DNA of 58,906 nt from CAWEHT01 sp963808455 (GCA_963808455.1 CAWEHT010000216.1:1-58906); one strand, 5' to 3'; shown: positions 44,967 to 54,298, numbered from the stretch's first letter. Numbers and translations: made by a program. The notes: a model not told the origin generated them from the sequence alone.

Positions 44967-45191
44967 TCGCCTTTTGCCGCACGATGTTTAGCGTACGGTC
45001 AGGCTGCGCTTCCTCCTGCTCCTCACATGCAAGAACTTGAACCGCAGACTGTCAGCGCTTTCCCCTTGCAGCATGATCCTTTCGATGCTAAAATCTGCAC
45101 AAATGGGTCATGGCCAGGCCCAAAGCAGCTCCGCCTTATCAAATGGATAGGCACTTTCGGCGCGGCAGGAGAGCCAGAGGAAGGATTGCGC

Positions 45192-46355
45192 ATGGAGAAC
45201 GAGGGCCAGTCAGCACTCGAGGAAATGCGCACCCTGTTCACGGTTCAGCAGAAGATCACCAGCCACCTGGACACGCAGGTCGTGGTCCAGTTGGTTGCCG
45301 ATGGGGCGAGGCAGATTGCCGGCTGCCAGGGGGCGGTCGTCAGCCTGCTGGACGGAGAGGACCTGCGGGTGGCCGCCGTCTCAAACGGCCAGGACGCGGT
45401 TGAAGGGCTGGTCGGGTATCGACTGCCGGTCGATGGCTCGCTGGCCGGCCTGGCCCTCCGCTCGGGCAAAGCCCACCATTGCCTGGATGCGGCCAGGGAT
45501 GGGCGTGCCGACCAGGAATTCGTGCGGCTCTCCGGAATGCGCTCCTTCTTGAGCGTCCCGCTGATCTCTGAAGTCCGGCCCGTCGGTGCAGTCCTGGTGG
45601 GAGATCGCCAACCTCGCAGCTTCACCGCAGACGACGAGCGGCTGCTGACCATGCTGGCCGGCAGCGCGGTGATTGCCATCGAGAACGCAGGCGCCCATCA
45701 GCGAGCCCAGGAGCTGACTCGCCTGCACGAGCGCCAGCAGATCGTCCAGACCTTGCACGATACGGTGCTCCAGATGCTTTTCACCATCGGGCTGGAAGCC
45801 GAGAGCTGCCTGAAGCTGCCTGGGCTGGCCCAAGACACGCGGGCGAAGCTGGAGTTGATCGGCAGGTTGGCTGCCCGCAGCAGCCACGAGCTGCGCGATG
45901 CCATGCTGCCGCTGGCCATTTCGAACCTGGCGGTGGGCGCCGGGCTGGTGGCGCTGCTGGAAGAAGCGGTACGTGATTTCCAGGCACGGACCGGCATCGC
46001 GACCACCCTGGTCGTCGTGGCCGACTTTGCCTATCCGCCGTCGCTGATCGGCGAGGCGATCTATCGGATCGTCCGCGAGTCCTTCTCCAACGTGCGCAAG
46101 CATGCCGAGGCTTCGGCCGTCATCGTCAGCCTGGAATCGGCCGGCGCATCGATCAGCGTCACCATTCAAGATAACGGCATTGGGCTGGCGCGGCCGTTGA
46201 GCCTGGAGAACGGCGAGGGCGGCCTGCATTTTGGCGTGGTGGCGATGCGCCAGCTGGCCTTGCAGGCCGGCGGGGAGTTCCTGATTGCCAACAATGATGA
46301 CCAGGGCGTCATCGTGCGTGCCACCTTTCCCCTGCCGGGCGGAGATCTGCCATGA
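45192..46355 (+). CDS. GAF-domain histidine kinase 2 (HisKA_3)
   Basis: A 387-residue soluble kinase. The GAF domain covers about 20-170 (LVADGARQIAGCQGAVVSLLDG, FLSVPLISEVRPVGAVLVGD). The HisKA_3 helix has the phospho-His in RQQIVQTLHDTVLQMLFTIG. The ATPase has N-box RIVRESFSNVRKHAEA and IQDNGIGLARP. ATG 45192 follows GAGGAAGG and is preferred although the frame is open to 44931. It overlaps the next regulator gene by four bases (ATGA), forming the second two-component pair of the island, in opposite orientation to the first. Confidence 0.9.
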   Translation: MENEGQSALEEMRTLFTVQQKITSHLDTQVVVQLVADGARQIAGCQGAVVSLLDGEDLRVAAVSNGQDAVEGLVGYRLPVDGSLAGLALRSGKAHHCLDAARDGRADQEFVRLSGMRSFLSVPLISEVRPVGAVLVGDRQPRSFTADDERLLTMLAGSAVIAIENAGAHQRAQELTRLHERQQIVQTLHDTVLQMLFTIGLEAESCLKLPGLAQDTRAKLELIGRLAARSSHELRDAMLPLAISNLAVGAGLVALLEEAVRDFQARTGIATTLVVVADFAYPPSLIGEAIYRIVRESFSNVRKHAEASAVIVSLESAGASISVTIQDNGIGLARPLSLENGEGGLHFGVVAMRQLALQAGGEFLIANNDDQGVIVRATFPLPGGDLP

Positions 46356-46980
46356 GCGCCATCCGCCTGGTCCTGATCGACGACCATCACATCGTGCGCC
46401 AGGGGCTGCACTCGATCCTGGATCCCGACCCGGGGTTCCAGATCGTGGGCGAAGCCGGTTCCGGCGCCGAGGCGTTGCGCGTGATCGAGGCGTCTCAGCC
46501 CGATATCGTGCTGCTCGACCTCAGGTTGCCTGACTTCGATGGGGTGCAGCTCTGCCAACAGATTGGCCGGGTCAGCCCTGGGTCGGCGGTGGTCTTCCTG
46601 ACGGCATTCATCGATCAGCACCTGGTCGACGCGGCCGTGCGGGCCGGAGCCCGAGGCTACTTGCTCAAGAACGCCGAGGACCTGCACCTCGGCGAACAGC
46701 TGCGCGCCGTGATGCAAGGCCAGGTGGTGGTAGACCCACCGCGGCGGCGATTCTCACCGGGTTTATACGGCACAGCGAGCCGGTCTTCGAGAGCCTGACC
46801 CCGCGCAAGACCGAAATCTTGTTCGCCATGGCCACGGGCCTGACCAACAAGGAGATCGCCGGCAGGCTAAATTTGAGTGAAAACACGGTCAAAGGCTACG
46901 TGAAGGAAATCCTGGGCAAGATGGGCGTTCGCAATCGCGTGGAGGCGATTTCCAGCGCCCGGGAGAATGGTCTGCTATAG
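46352..46980 (+). CDS. NarL/LuxR-type response regulator 2, frameshifted
   Basis: Receiver domain: RLVLIDDHHIVRQGLHSIL, phospho-Asp in PDIVLLDLRLPDFDG, Lys in GARGYLLKNAED. The first frame stops at 46798, but a LuxR-type helix-turn-helix continues in the next frame: LTPRKTEILFAMATGLTNKEIAGRLNLSE, NTVKGYVKEILGKMGVRNR, ending with TAG 46978-46980. Adding one base in the CCC near 46735 gives a smooth join (VVDP-TAAAILTGFI). Together they make a normal-length regulator of about 209 residues. It is translationally coupled to the upstream kinase. Confidence 0.88.
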
Positions 46981-47014
46981 CTTCTGACACACCTCGCCGG
47001 CAGCCCCTTCTAAT

Positions 47015-47074
47015 GGGGGGGTGTGCCAAACCACCCTCTTGGGTCTACCGTCGCCTCGCCTGACCTCCTATCAT
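47015..47074 (+). promoter_or_regulatory. Promoter-like module B, copy 2
   Basis: GGGTG (47019-47023) and CACCC (47032-47036) form a hairpin with an 8-nt loop, followed by GGGTCTA and, 32 bases after the hairpin, TATCAT at 47069-47074. It matches the copy before uspA1 in order and spacing. No gene starts within 400 bases downstream except the SH3 lipoprotein, so it may drive a small RNA or a long leader. Confidence 0.5.
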
Positions 47075-47398
47075 CTAATGGTGCGACTGGCAAATCAATA
47101 CGGCCTGCTACAGACGCGCCAGCCGGCCTTGCAGCCGGGGAAAGATTTCTGATCGCCTACATCGTACCTACGAATGTCCTCACATCCCTCATTTCACTAT
47201 AAGGCATGGCGGCCCGTTCCGCACAGTTATCGCAAAATAGGCGTCAGCGACATCAGGGATTAAAGCCCAAGGGGGGATTCGTACACTCCCCATGGGAGGA
47301 GGTTCCCAGGGTTCGCGACGCGCAAGACAAAGCCTGTGCACCGAATGTCATACAACATACGGCGCGGGGTGCCTGCCGGTGTGGCCCTTTGTGCTATG
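47075..47398 (+). other. Gene-free region between modules B and A
   Basis: About 320 bases without a convincing gene. From about 47336 the sequence resembles the region 50156-50223 before glsB3 (shared CATACAACATACG and a following GC-rich stretch), so the homologous intergenic block extends upstream of the module A box. Confidence 0.45.
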
Positions 47399-47448
47399 TA
47401 AAGTCCATCGCATGCGCTGATGCAAGGGACGCGCACGCCTGCTATGCT
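47399..47448 (+). promoter_or_regulatory. Module A promoter before the SH3/Ig-like lipoprotein
   Basis: Box at 47399-47424 (TAAA-N2-CCATCG-N2-TGCGCTGATGCA), 18 bases, TATGCT at 47443-47448. The gene starts 53 bases further on. Confidence 0.7.
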
Positions 47449-47501
47449 ATAAGTCGATTAACGGGTTGAGCGCACTGCGTTGCGCCATCGTGGAGGTCCC
47501 A

Positions 47502-49819
47502 ATGAGACAGAAACCTTCGATCCAGCCATGGAGGCCGGAACATCTCGAACTCCGCCAGAGTTTTCTCTATCTGCGGAGGCATTTCCTGTTCATGCGTGTA
47601 GCTCCTTTGATCCTGTTGCTGTTGCTCGCGGCCTGCACGGTCCGCGTCAATGCCGCTGGGCCCAACGTGACAAGCACGCCGGTGCCATTCCGTCCGAGCC
47701 CGGCGCTGCTCCTGCCGGGAAGCATCGGGGCCGGCGTCGCGGCGCCCGGCCCCAGCAGTCCGGCGGTCGCCCTGGTTGAGACGCCCACCGTCACGCCACA
47801 AGCCACACCAACAGTAACGCCCACCGCCGACGGCGGCTGCGCCTGCCGCAACTCCCGTGCCGGGCAACATGGGCCTCGTAGATGTGGCCGAGCTGAACGT
47901 GCGTGCCGGGCCGGACACCGACTACCCGATCGTGGCCACCCTGCCGCAAGGCACGCCGTTCACCGTGCTGGGCCAGGACCCGACCGGGGGATGGCTGAAC
48001 GTCTCGTTGAGCGACGGCGTGACCGGTTGGGTCGACCGCTCGCTGACCACGTTTGGCGGCCTGGTGCCGATCCTCTTCGCGCCGGCACCGCCTGTGCCTA
48101 CGTCTACGGACACGCCCGTGCCCGCGGCCGTGAGCCCACCCACTGTGCAGTTGCTGGCGCCGGGGGCGAATGCCAGCTTTGTCACGGGCAGCCAGCTGAC
48201 CGTGCAGTGGACCGCTACCGATAACAGCGGCATCGCCCTATCGCAGGTCCAGCTCCTGGTCAACAACGCCGTGGTGCATAGCACCGCCGGCAATGAGCAG
48301 ACCTCGCTGCAGGCCAGCCAGCAGTGGCAGGCCAGCTGGGTAGGCAGCCACACCATCTCGGTCGTAGCCACCGACGTGCGCGGCGACGCCAGTACGGCGG
48401 CCAGCGTGACCACTTACGTGACGGCCAGCTCGAGCTCGCTGACGGTGTATTTCACGCAGCCCACGGGCGACATCGTGGTGGTGACGGGACAGGGCGTCAC
48501 GATCAACTCGACGGCCAGCGGGCCCAACGGCATCATCCGCATCGAACTGTGGTCCGACGGCTCGCTCTACACATCGACGAGCAGTGGCGTGTCGGGCGGC
48601 CAGTCGCCTTACAGCGTGTCGCAGGGCTGGTCTTCGACGGCTCTGGGCGAACACACGATCTTCGTGCGGGCCTGGGATTCGGCGGGGAACTCGGCGAATT
48701 CGGGCAGCCTGACGATCGGGGTGGCCGATAACAATCCGCCGCAGCTCTCCGTGAGTTTCAATGCGACGACCGTGAACGTGGGGCAGGCAGTGGTCGTCAA
48801 CACGACGGCCACGGACAGCAAGGGCGTCACGGACATCGAGCTGTGGGTGAACGGCACGCAGGTGGCCGTCAACACCTGCGGCAGCTCGGTGGGCCAGTCC
48901 GAGTTGTCGGCCAGCCAGACCTGGATGCCAGGCTCGGCGGCCCAGTATTCGGTCTACGTAATCGCCCACGATTCGACGGGTCTTTCGTCCAATTCGGGGA
49001 GCACCACAGTAAGTGTGCTCGGGGCCGCGGCCACGCCGGCACCCACCGGCATACCGGTCACGCCCACGCCTACCGTGACACCTACACCAACCGGCACGCC
49101 GGTGCCCACGGTAACGCCGGCGAACACGGAGACGCCGGTGCCTACGGGCACGGCGACGCCCATGCCGCCCACGCCGACGCCGGCACCGCCTGGGCCACCG
49201 AGCGCAGCCATCATCCGTCCTGCGGCCGGCTTCGTGGACCAGCTCCCGGCGTCCATCGCCTTCACGATCCAGGCCCGGGGGGCCGCGCAGCTGGCCCGTA
49301 TCGAGTTGTGGGGACAGGTCCCGGGCCAGGGGGCGCCGCAGTTGCTGCGGACCTTCAATATCGCCGGCCGCTACGATGCCCCTGTCGGCTTCAACTATAA
49401 TGCGCCTGCGCCGGGCCCGGCATCCTTCTATGCCGATCGCCTACGATCGCGCCGGCCAGACGGCACGGTCGGGCACAACCAGCGGCACGATCCTGGCGAT
49501 CGTGTCCGCGCCGCTGCTGGCAACGCCGGCCGCAGTGGCCGAGGCACCCACGCCTGCGATGACGCCGCCACCCGTTGCCATCGCGGCGCGGCTTCCGCAG
49601 ACGCCGGTGCTGCCTCTAACCGTCACAAGAACGCCCCGGTCACAGCCGAAACCGCTGGTGACGCCTGCACCTGCGACGACAAAAGCTCCGCTGCATAAAC
49701 CGCTTCCGATGATCCCGTCGCAGCCGTTGATCAGGCGGGCGCTTACGCCGACCCCAACGCCCATGGCCGTGCGGCCGAGGGCAGAGATCCCGCAGGCTGA
49801 GAACGTTCAGCATCAATAA
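47502..49819 (+). CDS. Lipoprotein with SH3b and Ig-like repeats, frameshifted
   Basis: About 770 residues. After a 30-residue lead comes a lipoprotein signal (MRVAPLILLLLLAACTVRV, lipobox LAAC), a Thr/Pro-rich spacer, a bacterial SH3 domain (ELNVRAGPDTDYPIVATLPQ, GGWLNVSLSDGVTGWVDRS), and three Ig-like domains (VQLLAPGANASFVTGSQLTV, VVVTGQGVTINSTASGPNG, SVSFNATTVNVGQAVVVNTT). A (TP)n spacer, another Ig-like domain and a Thr/Pro/Ala tail complete it. Frame changes lie near 47835 and 49435. ATG 47502 follows GGAGG by five bases; ATG 47592 would start directly at the signal. Probably a surface-anchored envelope protein, under a module A promoter. Confidence 0.8.
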
Positions 49820-49870
49820 TATCAGGAAACGTACGTCACCCCGTTTTCTGTGCGAGAGGGAGCAAAACCT

Positions 49871-50116
49871 ATGGACATCCAAGAGGACATCGCGGTGAAC
49901 CACGACATGACGGAAAGCAGATGGAAGCAAGTGGGCGGTCAGGTCAAGATCTTTTGGGGCAAGATCGACGACGATGACCTGGACAGGATTGGCGGCAATG
50001 CCGAGCGTCTGGCGGACGTGCTTCAACACAAGTACGGCTATATCAAGCAGCACGCCGATTCTCAGAGCATCCGCTGGATGCGCAAGCACCGAGACGAGCC
50101 AGGGGACGCAGAGTGA
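49871..50116 (+). CDS. CsbD-like general stress protein
   Basis: An 81-residue hydrophilic protein resembling the CsbD family: MTESRWKQVGGQVKIFWGKIDDDDLDRIGGNAERLADVLQ (the W-K-Q-x3-Q-x-K and GK(I/L)-x-D-D-D-L pattern). CsbD-type proteins are strongly induced by general stress in many bacteria; their biochemical role is unknown. GAGGGAGC precedes ATG 49871, preferred over an in-frame start at 49850. It follows the lipoprotein gene by 51 bases. Confidence 0.82.
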   Translation: MDIQEDIAVNHDMTESRWKQVGGQVKIFWGKIDDDDLDRIGGNAERLADVLQHKYGYIKQHADSQSIRWMRKHRDEPGDAE

Positions 50117-50223
50117 TTGGAAGGGGCCTCCAGGGGTTCGCCTCGAGCCGGACAAGACCCCTGCGCAGAATGACATACAACATACGACGCAAGATGGCGG
50201 CCGGAGTGGCATTTTGTGCTATG

Positions 50224-50273
50224 CAAAGTCCATCGTATGCGCTGATGCCAGGGACGCACGTTTCGGCTATGCT
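50224..50273 (+). promoter_or_regulatory. Module A promoter before glsB3
   Basis: Box at 50224-50249 (CAAA-N2-CCATCG-N2-TGCGCTGATGCC), 18 bases, TATGCT at 50268-50273. The gene starts 75 bases on. The upstream block from about 50156 resembles that before the SH3 lipoprotein. Confidence 0.7.
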
Positions 50274-50348
50274 ACAAGTTGCGAATATAGCGGTCTTGGG
50301 AGACTGGCTCGCAGACATCGGTCTCGCAAGAAAAGGAAGGGTATGGCA

Positions 50349-50615
50349 ATGGGCATTCTCGCATGGATCGTCGTCGGGTTGGTCGCCGGGTGGCTGGCCA
50401 GCCAGGTAATGCGCGGTGGTGGCTACGGCCTCATCGGCGATATCATTGTGGGCGCATTGGGCGCCGTGATCGGCGGCTTCCTGGCCGCAAGGTTTCTCAA
50501 CATGCCGGATACGGTGAACGGCATCAATGTGACCAGCCTTATCGTGGCGTTCGTCGGTACGGTGATCCTGGTCGGCATCCTGCAGCTGTTCTCGGCCGGT
50601 CGTGAGGCGTACTAA
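50349..50615 (+). CDS. GlsB/YeaQ/YmgE-family membrane protein 3
   Basis: An 88-residue member of the Transgly_assoc family, close to the other two copies: MGILAWIVVGLVAGWLASQV, YGLIGDIIVGALGAVIGGFL, NVTSLIVAFVGTVILVGIL. Its C-terminus (QLFSAGREAY) lacks the basic end of the others. AAGGAAGG precedes both ATG 50343 and ATG 50349; the latter aligns with the paralogues. It has its own module A promoter and is followed 23 bases later by the YggT gene. Confidence 0.92.
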   Translation: MGILAWIVVGLVAGWLASQVMRGGGYGLIGDIIVGALGAVIGGFLAARFLNMPDTVNGINVTSLIVAFVGTVILVGILQLFSAGREAY

Positions 50616-50638
50616 GATCGGTTCAGGGGGTTACAAAG

Positions 50639-51148
50639 ATGGAAACCGTGACAAGCGAAGAACGTACAGACATCGTGAACAGCAGCTTCGCCGGCGACGG
50701 CACGGTGTACTCAAGCCAACGCATCGTAGATGTGAACCCAAACGGCCCTGTCCGCACGACGGCGCGCCAGACCGAGACCTCCACAGCCGACCCCTACGCC
50801 GTGCCGCGCGAGGGCACTCTCAGAGTTCAGGGGTTCATCTATTTTCTGTTCGGGGTCGTGGAGGGGTTGATCGCCATCCGCCTCGTGTTGACGCTCCTCG
50901 GTGCCAACCCGGCCGCGGGTTTTTCGCGGGTCATCCACGGCGTCACGGCACCCTTCCTGGCCCCGTTCGTGGGGTTGTTTGGGACGGTGCACTTTGGAGG
51001 CAGGGCCTTCGAGGTGAATTCAGTGGTCGCGATCTTCGTGTCCGCTCTGATCGCCTGGGTGCTGGCAAGAGCGGTGGAGCTCGTGCAGGGAGAGACGCGA
51101 TCGGACGGGCGCACGACATCCAGTCAGTTCGATACTCAGACGCGCTAG
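50639..51148 (+). CDS. YggT-family membrane protein
   Basis: A 169-residue protein with a hydrophilic N-terminal 65 residues and a YggT domain: FIYFLFGVVEGLIAIRLVLTL, PFLAPFVGLFGTV, NSVVAIFVSALIAWVLARAV. Three membrane stretches are expected. YggT proteins are tied to envelope integrity and osmotic or pH stress, mechanism unclear. The Ser/Thr-rich N-terminal extension is longer than in typical single-domain members. Probably co-transcribed with glsB3. Confidence 0.85.
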   Translation: METVTSEERTDIVNSSFAGDGTVYSSQRIVDVNPNGPVRTTARQTETSTADPYAVPREGTLRVQGFIYFLFGVVEGLIAIRLVLTLLGANPAAGFSRVIHGVTAPFLAPFVGLFGTVHFGGRAFEVNSVVAIFVSALIAWVLARAVELVQGETRSDGRTTSSQFDTQTR

Positions 51149-51510
51149 GTCGATCCGATGGAGGCCAGGGATACAGAGCGCGTCACGAAGCACAAGCTGG
51201 CCGAGAAGTAGCCATGCGACGGGTACATCATATCGGGCAGGCGGCAGAAGCAAGGAGCAAGCGCGGTTTTGTTCCCATGGGTGCTCTGCCGCTTGCCGGC
51301 CGGGCGCGAACTCCCTTCATGCTCGCGGCCCGTCCCACACGTGAATCCCCGCGTCCCAAATAGTTTCCCCCCTTGCTGCATAATTAGCACGAGACTTATA
51401 TGCCGCCTTCGGCTGATCTTCACAGCTCGAGAATATAACTGAGCATGTACGTACGACCACTCAGTGAGAACGAGAGCAAGAGGAGATCAGACCATGAACT
51501 TTTGTCCATT
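51149..51510 (+). other. Intergenic region with hairpin and tiny frames
   Basis: No clear gene in about 360 bases. A 17-codon frame, MEARDTERVTKHKLAEK, follows YggT at about 51158; it may be a remnant. GGCAGGCGGCAGA (about 51237) and TCTGCCGCTTGCC (about 51286) form a 12-of-13 bp stem with a long loop, a possible terminator. At 51494 an ATG with GAGGAGAT in front starts a frame that immediately runs antisense over the cbpM remnant; possibly a truncated gene start. Confidence 0.4.
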
Positions 51511-51824
51511 TCAACTCTGGTCGGGAGACAGCGTCTCGTACCACGTCGCGTCGTCGCCCGCGCTCCGGTACTCGATCAGGCGCAAGCCCCGCGCCGCATG
51601 GTGCAGCGCCAGTTCGGCCTGTAGCTCGAGAAGGAGCTTCTGCATCGCCACTATCTGGCCGTGCAACCGCAAAATGATCTCGACGCTATCCTCGTCCAGA
51701 ACCAGCGCCTCGCGCAGGCGGCGCCTGCGTCGATGCTGTGACTCCTTTGTGTTCAACAAAGAAGTCAGGCCCCCCAAAAGGTGGTTCTCGTTCCATGAGA
51801 TCCCTTTCTCCCCACGCCGTCTAG
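51511..51824 (-). pseudogene. cbpM: CbpM-like chaperone modulator, split by IS701 insertion
   Basis: Most of a small MerR-like CbpM protein, the usual modulator of CbpA-type DnaJ. The recognisable part is RRRRLREALVLDEDSVEIILRLHGQIVAMQKLLLELQAEL, matching the CbpM C-terminal helices in pattern. The first codons lie beyond the IS: ATG 53336 starts MKWPA next to the end of cbpA. Joining 53336-53320 to 51820 through a single CTAG restores one open frame of about 109 codons, ending with TGA at 51511-51513. The element duplicated CTAG (51821-51824 and 53320-53323). The N-terminal helix-turn-helix is weak, so the family assignment rests mainly on the C-terminus and on position. Confidence 0.65.
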
Positions 51825-53323
51825 TATTACAACCGTAGTTTACAGGAAGGCCAATCTGGCGGATAATGGGGCCAATATCAAACCGCCGGAGGGCCGATGA
51901 CAACCGAAGAACTGGATCAATGGGCCGCCGATTTTCAGAGCTTCTGCGCCCGTTTCGCGGATATCTTCGGGCGCAAGGAGCCGCGGGCGCAGGCCGTCAA
52001 GTACCTGCGCGGCCTGCTGGCGTCGGTGCCCCGCAAGAACAGCTGGCAACTGGCCGAAACTGTCGGGGACGCCATCCCCGATGCCATGCAGCGGTTGCTG
52101 TATCGGGCGCACTGGAGCGCCGACGCCGCCCGGGATCGCCTGCTGCAATTTACCAGGGAGGTCTTCGGCGAGGAAGACGGCATCGGCGTAGTGGATGAAA
52201 CCGGCTTCCTCAAACAGGGCACCCACTCGGTGGGCGTCAAACGCCAGTACTCGGGCACGGCTGGCAAGATCGAGAACTGCCAGATGGGCACCTTGTTGAG
52301 TTATGCCAGTGCCAAGGGGCACGTCTTCCTGGATCGGCGGCTGTATTTGCCCGCAGAGTGGTGCAACGATGCCGAGCGCCGCGCCCAAGCTCAAGTGCCC
52401 GCGGATGTGGCGTTCCAAACCAAGCCCGAGCAGGCGCTGGCCATGCTGGCGCACGCTTGGGAGGCCGGTATGCCCATGCGCTGGGTCGCTGGCGATGAGA
52501 TCTACGGTGAGTCGCCGGCGCTGCGCGAGGGCATCGCTGCCAGCGGTCGTTGGTATGTGCTGGCCGTGCCCACCACCATGCCCGTCTGGACCGCGCGCCC
52601 GCCGCTGGCCGAACCTGAGCCGCAGGAGCGGGGCCGGCCCCGCACCCGGCCGCGTTTGGCGGAAGGGGCCGCGCTGGCCACCACGGTGAAAGAGGTGGTC
52701 GCCCGTTGGCCCGAGAGCCGCTGGCAGAGCCTGGCGGTGGCCGAAGGCGAGAAGGGACTGATCACTTATGACTGGGCCTGCCAACGGGTGGTCGAGAGCG
52801 TCGAACAAACTGCCGGGGCGGGAGGTCTGGCTGCTCGCCCGCCGTTCGCTCAGCGAGCCGACCCAGATGGCCTACTACCTGTCGAATGCGCCCACCGACA
52901 CGCCGCTGCTCAAACTGGCGCAGGTGGCCTCGACCCGCTACACGGTGGAGCAATGTATTGAGGAAGCCAAAAGCGAAACGGGCCTGGACGAATACGAAGT
53001 GCGCTACTGGCCCAGTTGGCATCGCCATATCACGCTCTCGATGATGGCCCACGCCTGGTTAGCCTCCATCCGCTGTAAAGCGACGGAGAAAAGGGAGGGC
53101 CCGCGCCCTTTTTGGCCGAGCTGACCGTCCCGGAAGTGCGCCGCTTGCTGGAAGTGGCGCTGCCGCTGCCCGAGCGTCCGCGTGCCGTGCGGCTCGCCTG
53201 GTCGCTGTGGCGGCGAGCCAAGCGCTGGCGCGGCACAGCCATTTTCGGCGTCAGGCGAGCGCCTGGCGGCAGCGTCTGACTTCGGCCGGCGAAATTCCAC
53301 CATAACTACGGTTGTAATACTAG
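51821..53323 (+). mobile_element. IS701-family insertion sequence, second copy, with CTAG target duplication
   Basis: A 20-bp perfect inverted repeat at 51821-51840 and 53304-53323 includes a self-complementary CTAG at each outer edge, best read as the duplicated 4-bp target (IS701 elements favour YTAR). The element proper is then 51825-53319, with ends TATTACAACCGTAGTT. It sits in codon 5-6 of the cbpM-like gene. Its ends resemble those of the copy at 20.3 kb but differ at several positions. Confidence 0.88.
51897..53279 (+). CDS. IS701-family transposase, frameshifted
   Basis: DDE transposase with Asp in GVVDETGFLKQGTHSVGVKR, Asp in MRWVAGDEIYGES and Glu in TVEQCIEEAKSETGLDEYEV. The first frame is sound to about 52790; NKLPGREVWLLARRSLSEPT and YYLSNAPTDTPLLKLAQVAS continue in a second frame; the C-terminal LAELTVPEVRRLLEVALPLP lies in a third, with the switch near 53090. 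Sequence similarity to the first IS701 transposase is clear but moderate, so the two are different elements. Either dead or affected by sequence errors. Confidence 0.82.
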
Positions 53324-53346
53324 CCGGCCACTTCATATACGGCCGC

Positions 53347-54294
53347 TCAGACCGGTTGCCCGGCTTGCTGTCTCGCGAGGGCCAGCTCGCGGAAGGCGGC
53401 CAGCTCACGGTCGGTCAGCGGCTCGGGCAGCATGAGCTTCGCCCGGACCAGCAGGTCGCCCCGTCGGTCTGGGCTCCCCAGCTGCGGCATGCCTTTGCTC
53501 CGCAGCCGGAAGCTGCGACCGGTCTGGGTGCGCGGAGGGATGGTGAGCATCACGGCGCCGTCCAGGGTCTGCACGCGGATTTCGCCACCGAGCGCTGCTG
53601 TGAAGACGTCGACGGCCACCTCGGCGAACAGATCGTCCCCCTGGCGCTCGAAGGCCGTATGCGGCAAAACGTGGGTTATGAGGTAGAGGTCGCCGGCCGG
53701 GCCTCCGTTGCGGCCCGGCTCCCCCTGGCCTGCCAGCCGGACGCGTGAGCCCGTATCGACGCCTGGCGGGGTCCGCGCCTCGATGCGCCGGCCGTCGAGG
53801 TCGAGCAGCCGGGTTGCACCCCGGAACGCTTCTTCCAGGGTCACGTCGGCCGCGTATTCCAAGTCCCGGCCGCGGCGAGCGCGGGGGTGGCCGTCTCCGG
53901 CGCGCGCCTGGCCGAAGATCGAGGTGAAGAAATCCGAGTAGGGGCTATCGCTGCCGAACATATCCCGTAGATCTTCGGGCGTGGTATTCTCGACGTGCAC
54001 GCCCTCGCCGGGCCGGGCAGCCCAGTCTTGCCACTGGAAGTCCCGCCCGGGCCGGCCCGTCTCTTGCCAGCGCTGATACTGGGCGCGCAACTCGTCATAT
54101 TTCTGCCGCTCCTCGGGGTCCGAGAGCACCTGGTAAGCCTCATTGACGTTCTTGAACCTCTCCTCGGCAGCCTTGTTCCCAGGGTTCACGTCAGGATGGA
54201 GCTGGCGCGCCAGCTTGCGGTAAACCTTCTTGATGGCATTCTTGTCCGCGTCGGGCGCCACTCCGAGGATCTCGTAGTAGTCCTTGAAGTCCAC
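53347..54294 (-). CDS. cbpA: CbpA-type DnaJ co-chaperone
   Basis: A 315-residue J-protein that stimulates DnaK ATPase and binds unfolded clients. J domain at 1-70: DYYEILGVAPDADKNAIKKV, LHPDVNPGNK (HPD motif), AYQVLSDPEERQKYDEL. A Gly/Phe-type linker follows, without the four-cysteine zinc region of true DnaJ, then two beta-sandwich client domains (DVTLEEAFRGATRLLDLDG, GDDLFAEVAVDVFTAALGGE, LRSKGMPQLG). This is the CbpA layout. Its stop lies 11 bases before the start of the cbpM-like gene, which carries the IS701 insertion. It starts four bases after grpE. Confidence 0.92.
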   Translation of the reverse strand: MDFKDYYEILGVAPDADKNAIKKVYRKLARQLHPDVNPGNKAAEERFKNVNEAYQVLSDPEERQKYDELRAQYQRWQETGRPGRDFQWQDWAARPGEGVHVENTTPEDLRDMFGSDSPYSDFFTSIFGQARAGDGHPRARRGRDLEYAADVTLEEAFRGATRLLDLDGRRIEARTPPGVDTGSRVRLAGQGEPGRNGGPAGDLYLITHVLPHTAFERQGDDLFAEVAVDVFTAALGGEIRVQTLDGAVMLTIPPRTQTGRSFRLRSKGMPQLGSPDRRGDLLVRAKLMLPEPLTDRELAAFRELALARQQAGQPV

Positions 54295-54298
54295 AGCT

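Noticed and set aside
47206..47469. 87-codon frame before the SH3 lipoprotein
   Set aside because: It runs across the conserved module A promoter block; the similar block at 50.2 kb is also intergenic.
51464..51838. 124-codon plus-strand frame opposite the cbpM-like remnant
   Set aside because: Antisense to codons that match CbpM and broken by the IS insertion point; only its ribosome-site-like start is noteworthy.
20270..53323. The two IS701 elements as ends of one composite transposon
   Set aside because: Their transposases and terminal repeats differ clearly, and the second has its own CTAG target duplication, so they inserted independently.
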